This document shows, piece after piece, positions 50,836 through 63,535 of a stretch of 64,000 bases of DNA. Below the pieces are notes generated by a model. It was not told the DNA's origin. It was given only the letters and a program-made list of their open reading frames with translations, and made no database searches. The position numbers and the translations under genes were made by a program. The first letter of the stretch is position 1. Each line of letters begins with the position of its first letter. The stretch lies in the NCBI GenBank assembly GCA_039881145.1, contig JAYKKI010000126.1, forward strand, positions 793,501 through 857,500, given 5' to 3'. The stretch is from Druceiella hillmani (Eukaryota > Arthropoda > Insecta > Lepidoptera > Hepialidae).

Positions 50836-51659
50836 GTTTCTTAAAAAACAACCTTGGCATATGAACAGATAAGCACAAAAAGTTTCACCAAAACGGATCT
50901 AACTTTACCTTTTAGACAAAGAACCCTAAAAGTCTGTTCACCGTGATATTAACACAAATTTTCTCCCTGCAGTACTCACTCTAACTTATTATAGTGCTAT
51001 TGCGTTATGTTGCACAGAACACGTTATCAGCAAAGAAACTAAATGAGACAGCACTATCGATACTTTTATTACTCTGTTAATGTTTTGTTGAATAATCCAT
51101 AATGATTTATATTCAATACTTAATAAGACTGTCTTATATTTAAAATGAAGTATGTCGATCTCTAAACTTCCGTACAATCTAAGCTAAACTATCCTTAAGG
51201 AGTTTTCACTATCATGATAAATATACACATTCAACCCAAGATACATTACATACTGTTAGTGGGTCGAAATTTCCCTTATCTCAGATTAATTCTTTGCTAA
51301 TAGTAAATCCTTGAAAGAAATAATTTGGAAACTCAGAGAAAGGAAATCAAAACTACAGATATTGGATTTTCATTGAATTAGGAAGTAAATTAAAGCAGAA
51401 ACCCTAAGACGTAATATGCTTCAGAGATAATAGAATATTAACGTAACGCACGTAGACAATTTCGTCAAATTACTGAAATTCAGAATCATCGCGCGCCCTC
51501 TCTATTCGAAAGTACGTAATGCAATTCATCTTTAAAAAATTCACTTCCCGAGAATAATTACTTCATATATTTATGATTTGTTGCATATTTATCTATTTAC
51601 ATTTTATGTACACAATTACATACATGGCAAACTTTTGAAGATTGCTATGAAATAAATCT
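50836..51659. other. AT-rich non-coding stretch
   Basis: Nothing supportable. Confidence 0.45.
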
Positions 51660-51830
51660 CTTAGAAATAACCATGATATTAATCCAGTTACACTCAACGA
51701 GCGGCCGGGAATGGAACCCGGGTCCCTACGGCTCGTCTCGCCTTCGAAGTCCCTATATCTTGTTATCAACCTAAAAGACCATGTCGACGAGAGTCAAATT
51801 TAAGTGTATGAAAATACATCTATCGCATAA
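51660..51830 (-). mobile_element. tRNA-derived SINE-like element
   Basis: On the minus strand a perfect tRNA T-arm lies at 51,721-51,705 (CCGGG-TTCCATT-CCCGG), containing a B box GGTTCCATTCC. A weaker A-box-like TGGTCTTTTAGG lies about 63 bp upstream, longer than in a plain tRNA. The acceptor-like flank CCGCTCG does not pair cleanly with a 5' partner, so this is not a functional tRNA. The block is GC-rich against its surroundings. It sits directly beside copy R2 of the dispersed repeat, so the two may form one composite element. Confidence 0.55.
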
Positions 51831-51990
51831 TCTTTGCTAATATCCCACCTGAAGATTTAATACAACGAAACCTAGGTCATGGTAAAGAAATTAAAGAAAG
51901 TAGAAATAACATTACATCACGTAGTTTTATTTAATTGTGAATAATGAATTTCTACAAAATTAAATCTAAATATATTCAATGTATGAAAAT
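51831..51990 (+). repeat. Dispersed repeat family 'CCTAGGTCGTGG', copy R2
   Basis: Begins with CTTTGCTAATATCCCACCTG, then 'acgaaacctaggtcatggta', 'aagaaattaaagaaagtaga' and 'atcacgtagttttatttaat', through 'ttcaatgtatgaaaataatt'. Closely similar to R1 from the AACCTAGG core onward. Confidence 0.9.
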
Positions 51991-53914
51991 AATTAAATGA
52001 AGGCAAATATTTTTCTCTTTCTGAATCTTAATTAAACCAGAAAATTGTTTAGTCTCATTTTTTCCCCTCATCATAACAATATCTTTAAGCGCGTTATCGG
52101 GGGTGCTTGCAATAAATTCTATGTAATGATGAATAAATCTCTCTAATTGTTTTAGCTTAGTCGTATAAACACGAATAATAGAAAAGGCTAAAATTCAAAT
52201 TCTGTAGAAAGTTAGTTAAATGAAATAGGGTATATATTTCATTCCCTTGATGTCTGTTTACACCGATGTTCTTCTTAAGTATTAGTTTTCATCTTCTGTG
52301 AATTAGCGAATATTATAATACAAAAGTCACCTGTGCGTCCATCCGTTGTTTCATTGTCTATCTGTCTGTTACGGTCTTTTAATATCTTATGAAATATTAT
52401 AAAGACTTGAAATTCATAGATGATATGTAATTCTTTTGCCAAAATATAGAATAGCTATTTAAAATGATTTAATGTTATATTTCAAAGGGGTTCTTACATA
52501 CGCGGACAAACTGAAAAAAAAATCATATGTGGGATTTTAAAAATGTATTTGAGTATTTTCACATAACAAATTTTTTACAATTTTCTTTCCAAAGAAGAAT
52601 AAAAGTTTGGTGTGCCATCAACGTTGCTGCCGTTTAATTTATTGATTACCAGTTTATTTCAAAAACTGTAATATTTTTATATACTGTATTTGAAGAAAAC
52701 AAATACTAAACGAAAACAAATACAAAATAACCAAAAATTATGAGTTAATATAACCTGAAAACTTTGGGAATTATAATTTTGCGCAAATGAAAGATATATT
52801 ATTGAAAATATTTACGTAGCAAAAAAATAACCTTATTTTTAAATAGTTTAACTGGAATACAATGTAAACATAAAGGCTTAAATTGTTATATGCTAAATAC
52901 ATAATGAGGTGCAAGGGCAATTTTCATAGTACGAGTTTTACTTGTTCTTAACAGGTTTATTGATATTCTTCTTCGTCATTTATGGAATAATTTTTTCCTT
53001 TGGTTATTTGTCACCATTTTCTCCTCATTAGTTTTCACCATGTTTTCCGTAATTATCCTACAAAATTATTTGTGGTTTTCTGCAGTGTTAATAATTGATA
53101 TTTATTTACCTGAGTTTGGCTATAATTAAAAAAAATTGTTGAATTTGTATCGAAAATAATTAAAAAAGAGCCTTTTGTTAATAATTTGAAAGTTTTTATA
53201 TTCCCACCCTATTCATTTTCATTCATTTTCACTTCTATTTAGGTTAATCCTCCGATGATATCAAGATTGGTCCCAATTAGAAAATATTACCTCGATTGTA
53301 CAATTGTCCAATATCTCCGCTTATTAATTTCATAGAATAAATACATGCATCATGTTTATTATTCGCTCTGAAAACTATTATTCATAATATCATTCATTTT
53401 CACTTAATTTAAATGATGCAAATTATTCGATTGTGCCATCAATATAATTGTTGAAAAGGTATATGAACATTTACATAAAAAAGAATTTAGACGGAAATTA
53501 CCAACTTAAATAACCGTTTACTTTCACAAAACCGCCAGGTTGCCTCTCGAGTATGACCAAACTATTGCATTTTTTATATCTATCTTTAGTAACTGGCTTA
53601 TAATTATCATTTAATCCCTTATCGTTTTCTAAAAATACTCTGCTTACAATGATATATTTTTAATCTTTATTTGTATTCATTAAATTTTTGACAATATTTT
53701 CGTATCGTTTAACCTTTCTTTGTTTCGAATCATTCCATTATTATCTTTAACAGTACATTTCCCCTGTTTAACTATAACAGATCATTTGACACCAAAAATA
53801 TAGAGCATATTTATTTCTAAATGGTGCAACCAACTACCTATTTTATATGAAAAGACGAAAGTATAACGAATAGAATATAAAGTATTATTATTTGAAAGCA
53901 AAATCGCTCAAATT
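51991..53914. other. AT-rich interval with a weak TE-like phrase
   Basis: 52,330-52,440 contains 'tgcgtccatccgttg', 'ctgtctgttacgg' and 'aagacttgaaattcata', a combination common in non-coding parts of arthropod transposons. No ends or coding were seen. Confidence 0.35.
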
Positions 53915-54040
53915 ATATACGTATATACACACAGACAAACAAGCACGCACGTCCGCACGTACGCACGCACGCGCACACACACACCCACCTACATGTGTGT
54001 GTGTATATACACATATATATGTGTGTGTGTTTATGTATAT
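53915..54040. repeat. Compound CA/CG/GT/TA microsatellite
   Basis: ACACACAGACAAACAAGCACGCAC, CGTACGCACGCACGCGCACA and ACACACACCC pass through a short spacer into GTGTGTGTGTATATA; overall an imperfect inverted arrangement. Confidence 0.93.
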
Positions 54041-55840
54041 AAACTGAAACGTAAAATTTAAGAAACAGTGTATATTATAATGATATAATAGTATCACCAG
54101 CTTTCGATACATGTCTCAATATCAAATACAATATAGTAATATATTCCAACGAATTTCTATATTATGTAGTGAAACTAGTCCTGATAATGGTATTTTAAGC
54201 TATCAATTTAGTACATATTTTATTTTTACAACCTACCTCATTACTATTAACTCTAGCACCAAGTACGATGTCAATTGTAACAACCAAGTCTTTTTTTTTA
54301 ATTCCTGCTGTGAAATAAGGACGAACATTTTTTACCTTTTAGGTTTATTAAGTGAACGGTTTGTCGACTGAAAAATGTTATTTACTATATTTATGAATTA
54401 CTATCACTAAGAATTTGCACTTTGAGGCAAATTTCTAATATCCTGCTGTTGACTATCTATAAAAATGATAATAATTTTAATCAATTTTGGCATGATTTAT
54501 AAAATTGACTATCAATACCTTCTTGTGTGAAAAGAATAAAATCGTTAGACTTGTTTTTTTTAATTTATTTTCCCTTACAATGTAATATAGTTTGTAACTT
54601 AGATTTTTACTGCGACAAGTTTTCTCTCCTGTTTTAAGCTTCCTCGCGTTCAGGTCGTTACTATCACGAAATATATTTGATATTCATTTTGTATTCTCCA
54701 ACTCCGTAATTAATCCCTACTTTGCTTTGGTTATAAATAGCAAGAAGCACAAATAATAAATTTATTCATTTAGAAACTACTCATGACCATTGCAAAAAGT
54801 ATCTGCAAACAAAACGATGGCAGCTTTTGTAGCCCTCTAAATGGAATATTGTGTTCGCATATTTATAGGAATCAAATTTTCGTTGATTTTTAATCTATAA
54901 AATCTTATGTTAAATATATTATTAGTGTAAAAACTGCACTTAAACTGCCAATTAATTATCAGATGGCTACTCCCTTGCTTGACGGTGGAAGTCTTCTTTC
55001 GGTTGCAATAATCATATCTGGGCATCGTGTCCACGTAGTGTTCGGGCGAACTGTCAATTTTTCGAACGTCGTATAATTCAGTCTTTTTTGTACTTTTCAG
55101 GCGTGTCTTTGACCTTATATTGTATGTACGAGTTTGTCACACAAATAACGCAAGATGCGCAATGATGGTACCATTTATCTGGAGTCACTTTTCTATGCTT
55201 AAGTGCTACCAAACTTAGATTGGGTATTTGCTACTACAAAACTTTGCTACCGTTATCTTAAGTCCTCTATTCTTTTCTCAGCTAAGCAAAACATAAATGA
55301 CCGTTCTGTTATATCGTTGCATTTTTATACAAATATAAAAACGTTATTAAATTAAACACTATTAATCTGAGCAATTATAGATTTGATTAATTAAATTCAA
55401 AAGCGTCAGCGTGACGAATAAAGGAAATTTGCGTAGAATTTTTTAAAAAATATTTTAATGAAAAAGGATTGCAGTTTCAAATGGGACCCTCGCCTTGCAG
55501 CTGCTTACTGCCGCTTTGTTGGTTGAATAGCAACCTTTAATTGCTGTACGAATATGTATAGGATGGCCATGTTATTTCCCCGACATTTTTTGGTATTATT
55601 AAATCAATTATGATTTCAGTAAATAGTGCTGACAGACACTTTGATTTTTGCGGAATGCTGTATACATTATGACGCCGGATATTAACTTCAGAATATTTCA
55701 TATTCCTTAATACTGATTATTATTATATGCTCAATCAAAACCTAATTTTGTACCTTATATTAAAAAAGAACTTCTAATATAAGATGAAATTTTTTACAAT
55801 TTAATACGACTTGATTTATATTTCAGCATCTGTCGATATA
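54041..55840. other. AT-rich non-coding stretch
   Basis: No supportable gene. A short GC-richer patch at 55,475-55,555 has no recognisable motif. Confidence 0.45.
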
Positions 55841-56262
55841 TTAAGATGTCATTATCTAAATGATTAAATGCTTTCTGGTAGTTCATATATGCAACATCAC
55901 TTGAAAACCGTGATCAACCTGATACAAAACATAGTCTATGAAACACGCGATATTCGTAATTGTTAAACGTCCAGTATAAAATCCATGTTACTCGTCACAA
56001 ATTTGACTTCTATAGCTCAAATAAACAGTAAGATGTAACTCGAAATCGAATAATTTAGTTAATACAGGGAAGACGCATATGGCCGAAAATTAATTATTTC
56101 AGAAACAATGTCACCCTTCGGTATGAGTGTTACCTGGGTAAATTTCCATCGCAAGGAATAGATACCAATTGACTATATCTTATTAATTATACGTCTTAAA
56201 AGGTCAATGAAAATAGCAGTGAATGATTTTAGTATATTTCCAAGTGAGCCATCAGGACCTAT
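55841..56262 (-). pseudogene. LINE (Jockey/CR1-like) reverse transcriptase fragment
   Basis: A non-LTR retrotransposon reverse transcriptase copies element RNA at the target site. Read on the minus strand from 56,262: GPDGSLGNILKSF, a stop, then WKFTQVTLIPKGDIVSEIIN and FRPYASSL. After a frameshift comes KLFDFEL, QICDE-stop-HGFYTGRLTITN, DYVLYQVDHGFQV. After another it reads DVAYMNYQKAFNHLDNDIL. These are fingers and palm motifs 'GPDG', 'W....V.LIPKGD...NFRP.A', 'DEQHGF..GRST.TNL' and motif A 'DV.Y.D..KAFD'. The motif A Asp is AAC (Asn) at 55,883-55,881. Sequence beyond motif A, including YADD, is missing. The 5' side runs into an inverted repeat copy. Confidence 0.82.
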
Positions 56263-56276
56263 TTTTCTTAATTAAA

Positions 56277-56378
56277 TGAAACTAAGTGATGTAGTATTAT
56301 TTCTACTTTCTTTAAGTTCTTAACCACGACCTAGGTTTCATTGTATTACATTTTCAAGGGAGCTATTAGCAAAGATTT
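56277..56378 (-). repeat. Dispersed repeat family 'CCTAGGTCGTGG', copy R3 (inverted)
   Basis: Reverse complement reads CTTTGCTAATAGCTCCCTTG, then AATACAATGAAACCTAGGTC and GTGGTTAAGAACTTAAAGAA, to ACTTAGTTTCATTTAATT. It then passes without a gap into the LINE fragment on the same strand, so it could also be LINE-internal sequence. Confidence 0.88.
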
Positions 56379-56555
56379 TTTTGCTAATAGCCCACCTGAA
56401 GCATTCTTTGCTAATAGCCTACCTATAGATGTTATAATACAAAGAAACCTAGGTCGTGGTAAAGAACTTAAAGAAAGTAGAAATAACATTACATCACGTA
56501 GTTTCATTTAATCGTTAATAATAAATTTCTACAAAATAAACGCCAAATATATGCC
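56379..56555 (+). repeat. Dispersed repeat family 'CCTAGGTCGTGG', copy R4
   Basis: Head-to-head with R3. The 5' motif TTTGCTAATAGCCYACCT is doubled at 56,380 and 56,405, then 'aaacctaggtcgtggtaaag', 'aacttaaagaaagtagaaat' and 'aaatttctacaaaataaacg' as in R1. Confidence 0.9.
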
Positions 56556-59500
56556 TATTCTTCTCTTCAGCTTGGAGAAAATTCTAATTCGCTATTAGTA
56601 ATCTACCTAATATTAACGTCGGCTCTACCATTGCATCAAAACGTCAAGACAAAGTAAAACTGAGGAACATTCGAACTTCACATAGACCGGAACTACTCAG
56701 CGAAGCTCAGTCACCGCAGCACATCGAACGATAGCGTTGTCTTATGAAACGATGTCATGAGCGCCGCGAGTGTGTCTTTAAGTGTTGATGTATGACCAAA
56801 ACGATGCATATTTCTCGTTCAAATTGACTTCCATTTTCCATGTAATCAATTCAAAGTTGCTTTATTTAACGTTTGAATGTAGTTCAGAGCAAAGGAAAAT
56901 ATTCCAGTGACTAGTGAACTCTGATTGATGTAGGAATAAACTTGGTCGTAAAAATAATCGATAGCAAGGTTTATATTGTTGTTTAAGTGCACCAATCGAT
57001 CTTAAACAAAATACGATTAAGCGATAGTCTCATATTTTTCCTTGGAGAAATTCTAACTAGCATAATAATCCATACAAAGTTGAGAATTAAAATGTTGTAA
57101 TACAAAATGTATACCCACAAAAAGTACTTGGTGATGTTCATCCTCACAAAACAACGAGCATCGTTCCATGGTTACACAGTTATTGCGCAATAACACCATC
57201 TTATCCATCCTTTGACTAACATTACGGGTATTATTTATATTTTAAGCAAAAACAGAGATAATACTTGTTCAAAAAAAATTAACGATTTGTCAAAATAACC
57301 ATACAGATTCAAATTACCAATTGTATAAACTTGCTTTTAACATCTTGTTTAAAAATATTACAATAAAAAATATATTATCTTAAGTATCACTAAATACAGA
57401 GAGTGGGCATATTTAATACACACTCATGTATAAAGGTATGTCCAATACTCAATTTAGTTAACAAATATTCACCGTCTATTTCATTTCAGACACGTACTCC
57501 AAAGTGATAATTTGCTGTCCCGTAGTAGCACAACATCGCCTTGCCGTATCCTGCGGCATCGTAGCACCGTGTAATAGGCATCCAGCAATTCACCATCATA
57601 CACAGATTAATCTAACCATGTCTAACTTAAAGCATTTATATCGTAACGCTCAGCCAATGCGTTTGAGGAGAAGTCTATTAACTCTTCTTTAAGACCACAC
57701 GTATTTTGATAATACGAGTGCAGCAACACCGTATTCAAATTAATTTTTAGCAGTCCATTCCTAAGGAAAAAACCGAATTGAACCACTCACGAGTTTGACC
57801 GTCTATCTATTTATCACAACCATTTTTCTGCAAGACCATTTGAAGTAGAAATTTGAAATTTATCACAATTACTCAATCACATCACCTCTATATATATTAG
57901 TAGTCAACATCAAAAATACTTATAAAAAGTTATAGATATATAAAAAAATACCATTACTTTATTCGGTATAAAGTTATAATTTTTTTTATTTTATTTATCA
58001 CGTAGAATATTAGCTGAAAAAACTGGTTGTAAAAATTCTAATACATTCTTTTTCGGAATTTTGCACAACATAATTGATATTGATACTCAACATAACAGAT
58101 CACAACATAACAGATATTGATGAAAAGGTCCACGCTGGTTTTTTTAGAAACTATTTAACATAAACACTTGTACATAAAGGAAATTTATTTCGCCCCGTGC
58201 AACGTTTTGAAAGAAAAAATAGGTTATTTTTTAAATTTTACTTTTTAGTTTGTAGCATTATAAGGATAGCGAGTAATAAATATATAAATCATTAATAATT
58301 CGACTTTTTCATTGGTGTCAAATCATTTTTTCGCAAATATATAATTAATTTTGTGTCATCGTTAAACAGCTGTTTAAAAAAAAAACCAAATATTTGGTCA
58401 TTATTTTAATGTTGCAAAGAATTTTCGAAATTTTATGTAAAATAATTTTAAAGATATTGATGAAAATGTTCACAAACATATGTAAAATCGCCAAAATTGC
58501 TAATACAATTATCTTAAAGCTGATAATTTTGCAAGTTTACTTATAGCTTACTAGTACTATGAAAACTATGAAATATATATAGAACTATGAAATTAAAAAT
58601 AAAAATAGAGTTAAATAAATTATGTTGTAAAATATACGCCTGCTATTATTAACCTAACATAAAGGGGTTAAGTGACATTTGTTTGTTAAACCTTTATTGA
58701 ACTTTATTGAGTCCAATCCTAAATAAATGAGTTTAAAAATATATTTTAAGCAAGATTCCATTTAACATTTGAAAATGAAAATCTCTGCTTATTTGCGTGT
58801 GTGGTTTTGTGTGCGTGTGACTTTTTGACATGGTTAAATAAATAGGAAAACGGGAATGCATGAATGTACATATTTGTTATTTAAATGTTATTATGTTAGT
58901 CATTATCACTCCATAAAGTACCAATTTAACATGTGAATTCACGACGTAAATGCTTTCCAGTCATCAGCAGTTAGGAGGAATTAATAAAAGGTAATATACG
59001 TTGAAGAAAAAACCTCAAAAATTGTAGTGACAGGAAGTGTTTACACGACCTCAATTGTAAACTTGAATTGTAGCATCTTTCAGCTGTTCAAAACTAATTT
59101 TAGTACGGATGTTACGAGAATAGACGTTTCTTACGTATTTTATTGTCTTTGATATATTGATATACCGGTTTTTTATCTATTTTTAATCTATTAAGGGTAA
59201 TTAATCTACCATAGGCTGCTATAACTTATGTTATCGTGACCATAAGTAGGCATTCAACATTTGTGAAAAGTTAAGGGTTTAAACTAATCTCACTGCTAGC
59301 TTATGTCGTACCCTATTATGTATACTACCTATACATACTTCTTTCTTTCTCCACTTCTTTCTTCAATTGTCTGTAGTAATGTAGTTTAACAACTAGCTGC
59401 AAACTATCATTTAGGTAATGATGATCTCCAAATGATATCTCTTTGCAGTGTCCATGAAATTTCTTCCTGTATTTATATATTGAATGCAAATCTATACCTA

Positions 59501-62500
59501 ATAAGTCAGTAGGCTCTTCTCATTAATACAATTATAACACAGGTTATAATTATTGGTTGTAAGAGATTGCCGTTGTATAATGAGTCTGCCACTTTATACT
59601 CAGTTTTGTAGGATTGTAATAAAGTAAATTAATAAACACATTCGCAAAAAACATAATTATTGATACCGAGGTGATTTTAAAAATAATAAAACTGTATGTT
59701 ACATCTTTATGTTTTTAATTAAAAATAAAAAAGTGTAATTTTTCAATTACTGGTTCAAATGTGAATACTCCCTTACATTCTCATACAGTTTATAAAATGA
59801 ATTACGTGTGCCCTCGCTTTGTAAGGGAATTTCCGGTCGTACGCTTTCACCTAAACAATTTTCACATTTACGCATTCGTGTAAATAATTTTCTCCATTAA
59901 GGAAAATCAAGTATAACTTGTATTAGGTATTCCTCAATCGTGTTTAATCTTAGGGGATTAACATTTTGTACGTTACTTAGTAAGGATAAAACCGTGAATT
60001 AATTTTGCTAATGTTAGTTCATAAGCGAATTCCTTTGTGATTCCATAAATATTTTTTCAGATAGAAAACTCCTCTATAAAGCTTACTGAGATTGCGTTTA
60101 ATCTATGTTAGATACAATAGTGCTTTATTCGCAGACCGTTGTAGGGTAACACCGCCACTGAAATAAATAGTACTGATTAATAAACTGTTTTTATTTCATA
60201 TTTATTGGGAATTTAACTGCCGAATTTAACTTGGAATTTAACACTTATATGTAATGATCATAACAAAGAAAAAAGAAAAAGGAATAATATTCCAAGAAAA
60301 AATAGAAAATGTTTTAACTACAACATGGTAGATTCTAATGTTTTTGCAGCATAAATGGTGAAAGATGTTTTCATAAAAATGCTGTTTTGTTTGGAAAAAT
60401 AGTATGATTGGTTCTGCTTCTAAGACAAGATATATTATTTCAATTGCTAAAAATATAAGAATGAATTTTACTTTCAAATGGATGATTTCCATAACGAATC
60501 TTAATTTATTATTTATGTTGTGATCTGTGCTCAGAAACATGGCACAAATATAAATTTAAATTAGTAAGTTATAATAATACACATGAAGTTATTCGATAAA
60601 CATATATCAACATTGCTTCGCAAAAGCTAGGAAGGTATACTAAATAGACGGTATATAAAACATTCACAAAAGTACATGACCTGCCTGGTAGTTTTGTATT
60701 ATTGTCATATCATCATATATATTAATACGCTAAGGTTAAGATGTTACACTCCCTTTTTAGAAAAAACCTCACAACTAATCCACATAAATTATATATCATT
60801 TTATAGATAATTGCTTGCTCTACCGGCATCCACAACTAAACAATTTATTATTGCTATTGTTTTTGCAAATTAATTAATTATTAAAATTATATACACAAAA
60901 CAGCAATGCTGCCATCTAACGGCTCAACGTCAATATGATTGACGGTCGGTAAAATTTTTGTTTAATTTCAAATCCACTCACGTATAAATAAAGTGGCGCT
61001 TTAGCTCAATGCTTTTGATACTTGCGCCTCTATATGTCAATTTCAGTAAAATATTTGTTTGATCTGTCATCTGAGCTTCATAATGGAATAAATAATAATG
61101 CGAAGACTTCGCACGGATCACGCTAGTTGTAAATTGTTTGCTTGCTCCATAAGTCAATATTTGGATCAATCAATAGTAAATATTATCTAGTGAATATTAT
61201 ATCTCCATTCAGTAACCTATTTGCATTTTTTTATAATATACTGGTGTTTTTAATTTTGAAAAGGACCACTTTATGTTGATCTAGATAATGAAACTCTTAC
61301 TAATGTATGATATGTTTGTTTGATACTTAAGTATAAAATGATAAATTCAAAATTTTGCACAGCCTTATTTAGGGAAACTTCATGTGTATTTACTTGTATT
61401 ATTATTATTATCCTATGTTTGAACATATACTGATGATGGATACTAGATAATACCATTTTCTTCGTTCGATGTAAAGTTTAAGTCCTGGACTGTTGGAAAA
61501 CGTACGTAGGCAGGTGATGGATATATATTTTCGAATAAATGTGTTTTGCGATATTAGGAAATCCGATCTATGATACAATTCAAGAAAGTTAAAGTGATAC
61601 AATTCTAGGACATGTTCACTCGCGTAACAACTCGAAATCAATGGAATCTAATCGTTTTGATGAGATTTCACGATGAAGGAGAAAATCAAATTTGTAAGAT
61701 ATTATAAAAATTGATTATGAAAAATACTACGGAATGTAAAACAATCCTCATATTGTATAAAATGTGATAGCTTCGCGATATTTCAGATACAACTAGAGGT
61801 TAAATAACAAATGACACTCCTTAAGAATATTGTTTCGAGATCTATTAATACATTAAAAATAACACCAGTTATGGAGTTCGGCATGTATATTTTTGAGGTT
61901 ACAGCTCAATATCATCCCATGAATTCAGTTAACGTAAAGTGTGCAATAGACGCTGTTGTGTCGACTAGGGTGACGGTGCAATTTCAGTAAGACACCTATT
62001 TTAGAGAATTAAAAGTCGAGTGACATGAATTTTACCTGCAATGTTCGTGGTTATCAGAGAAGACAACATTCTACATATGATATGTTTGTAATGTCTTTAG
62101 ATTTTTCTGTAAAATGTAGAATTATGAAGTAGCGTTTCTTTTAAACATTTTCATGAAAAATGTTCTATCTTAAGGAATGTAATATTTTACGCCTTTAGTT
62201 TCCTAGAATAATTATTTATCTGTATTTCCTTACATTCTATCTTATTTTCTCCCAAACACGATTTCATAAACCACGGTCTATTTCTTTTTCTTAGTTCTGT
62301 TTCTGTGGCTAACTAAAATATTTTCCTTTTTTTTGACTAATACACTAACGTTTCCAACAATAATTAAGTTAAAAAGTGATAATGAAATAAACAAATGAGA
62401 CTCTATTTTCAATGAAAGTAGGGATAATATAAGTTGTGAAAGTAATAACAATGTATGTATATGATACTTTAAGATAATGCAATAAAATATTATAAAACCA

Positions 62501-63052
62501 AAATAAAAGTAGATGAAGTAGTAAGTCACATATAGGCAAACTAAAGTCCAAAAAATGATTAAATGCTTGCATAATTATGCGTATATTAGGGATCCGTACT
62601 CATTTTACAAAACATAAAACTATATAATATTTACAAATTCTTATACCTTGGTTGTAGGTGTCCATAAAGGCCTATGGGAGCTGAATAAAGAGTATAACAC
62701 CCCGACATTTGGATCTGTTGTTGCAAATTGTTTGCTATACTTTAATTATTAATATTTTTAAAAAAATGAGGCTCTCAATTCCATTGTGTTTTTTACGTTA
62801 TCTCACATTCGAATATTTTTTTTCTTTTGAAAAGTATATTTCCAGCGATTCCACAAAAAATGGTTAAAACCTGATTATGGACATTAAAGATGTACTATAT
62901 AATTCTCCAACACAATTTTGAAAAAAAAGAGAAAAAATTCACATTAGCTTTTCGTTTCAGGGTTTCAACCCAAAGCCCCTTTGGGGATAAGGACGTGTCC
63001 CCTTCTAAGCGTATGGCTAATCCTGTTTCATTGGTTTCATTTGTTTTAATAT
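56556..63052. other. Gene-free AT-rich interval
   Basis: Slightly GC-richer patches without recognised function lie at 56,615-56,790 and 57,500-57,700. A 100-codon minus frame at 60,238-60,540 is hydrophobic without motif. At 61,098-61,130 'gcgaagacttcgcacggatc' then 'acgctagt' resembles an arthropod TE or SINE tail. No gene is supportable. Confidence 0.45.
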
Positions 63053-63535
63053 GTGTTCAATAAAAAGTTTCTTCTATCGTTCCAGCAAGTTTTCGTTAAA
63101 TTATTTTCTCAAACCAAAATATTCGGAGAGTATACAAAAGGCAGCGACTTACGAAAACATGGAGTCGCCGTCCGAAGTAGACGAATTATCCCAACTATTC
63201 TAAATATCCTAACTGAACTTGACACACTATACTAATTGCTAAAAATTTCTAAATCCACATCAAGCTTATATTATACTGACCGTAGTAAATGTTACGCGTG
63301 GGAAAAGCTTATCTATGAATATGAATACATCTCCATAGTCACGCAAAATCAGCAGGAATTTTTGATACGTGTAAATTGTTTATTGAGAAGTAATGTTCAT
63401 CGACGTACTCGGGGTAGTTTTCACACTATATTCAATAATTGTACATCTGTAGTTTTCCTGGGAATTAACCTGTTCATTAATAAAATAAACAATGAGAACC
63501 CAAGGCTCAAGTACGACCATGGGGGTTTATTCTAG
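63053..63535 (+). pseudogene. Unidentified open region, 161 codons with one internal stop
   Basis: From 63,053 a single frame runs to the TAG ending at 63,535, interrupted only by TAA at 63,233-63,235. The preceding codon context has a TAA at 63,047. Readable words include GSDLRKHGVAVRSRRIIPT before the stop and YYTDRSKCYAWEKLIYEYEY and VNCLLRSNVHRRTRGSFH after it. I recognise no domain. In DNA this AT-rich about a dozen stops would be expected over this length, so it may be a decaying exon or TE frame. Composition is less AT-biased than the flanks. Chance remains possible. Confidence 0.3.

Noticed and set aside
51700..51760. A functional tRNA on the minus strand
   Set aside because: The T-arm is good but the acceptor stem has no clean 5' partner and the A-to-B box distance is too long, so it was called SINE-like.
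60238..60540. 100-codon minus-strand frame
   Set aside because: Ile/Phe/Tyr-rich without motifs; likely chance in AT-rich DNA.
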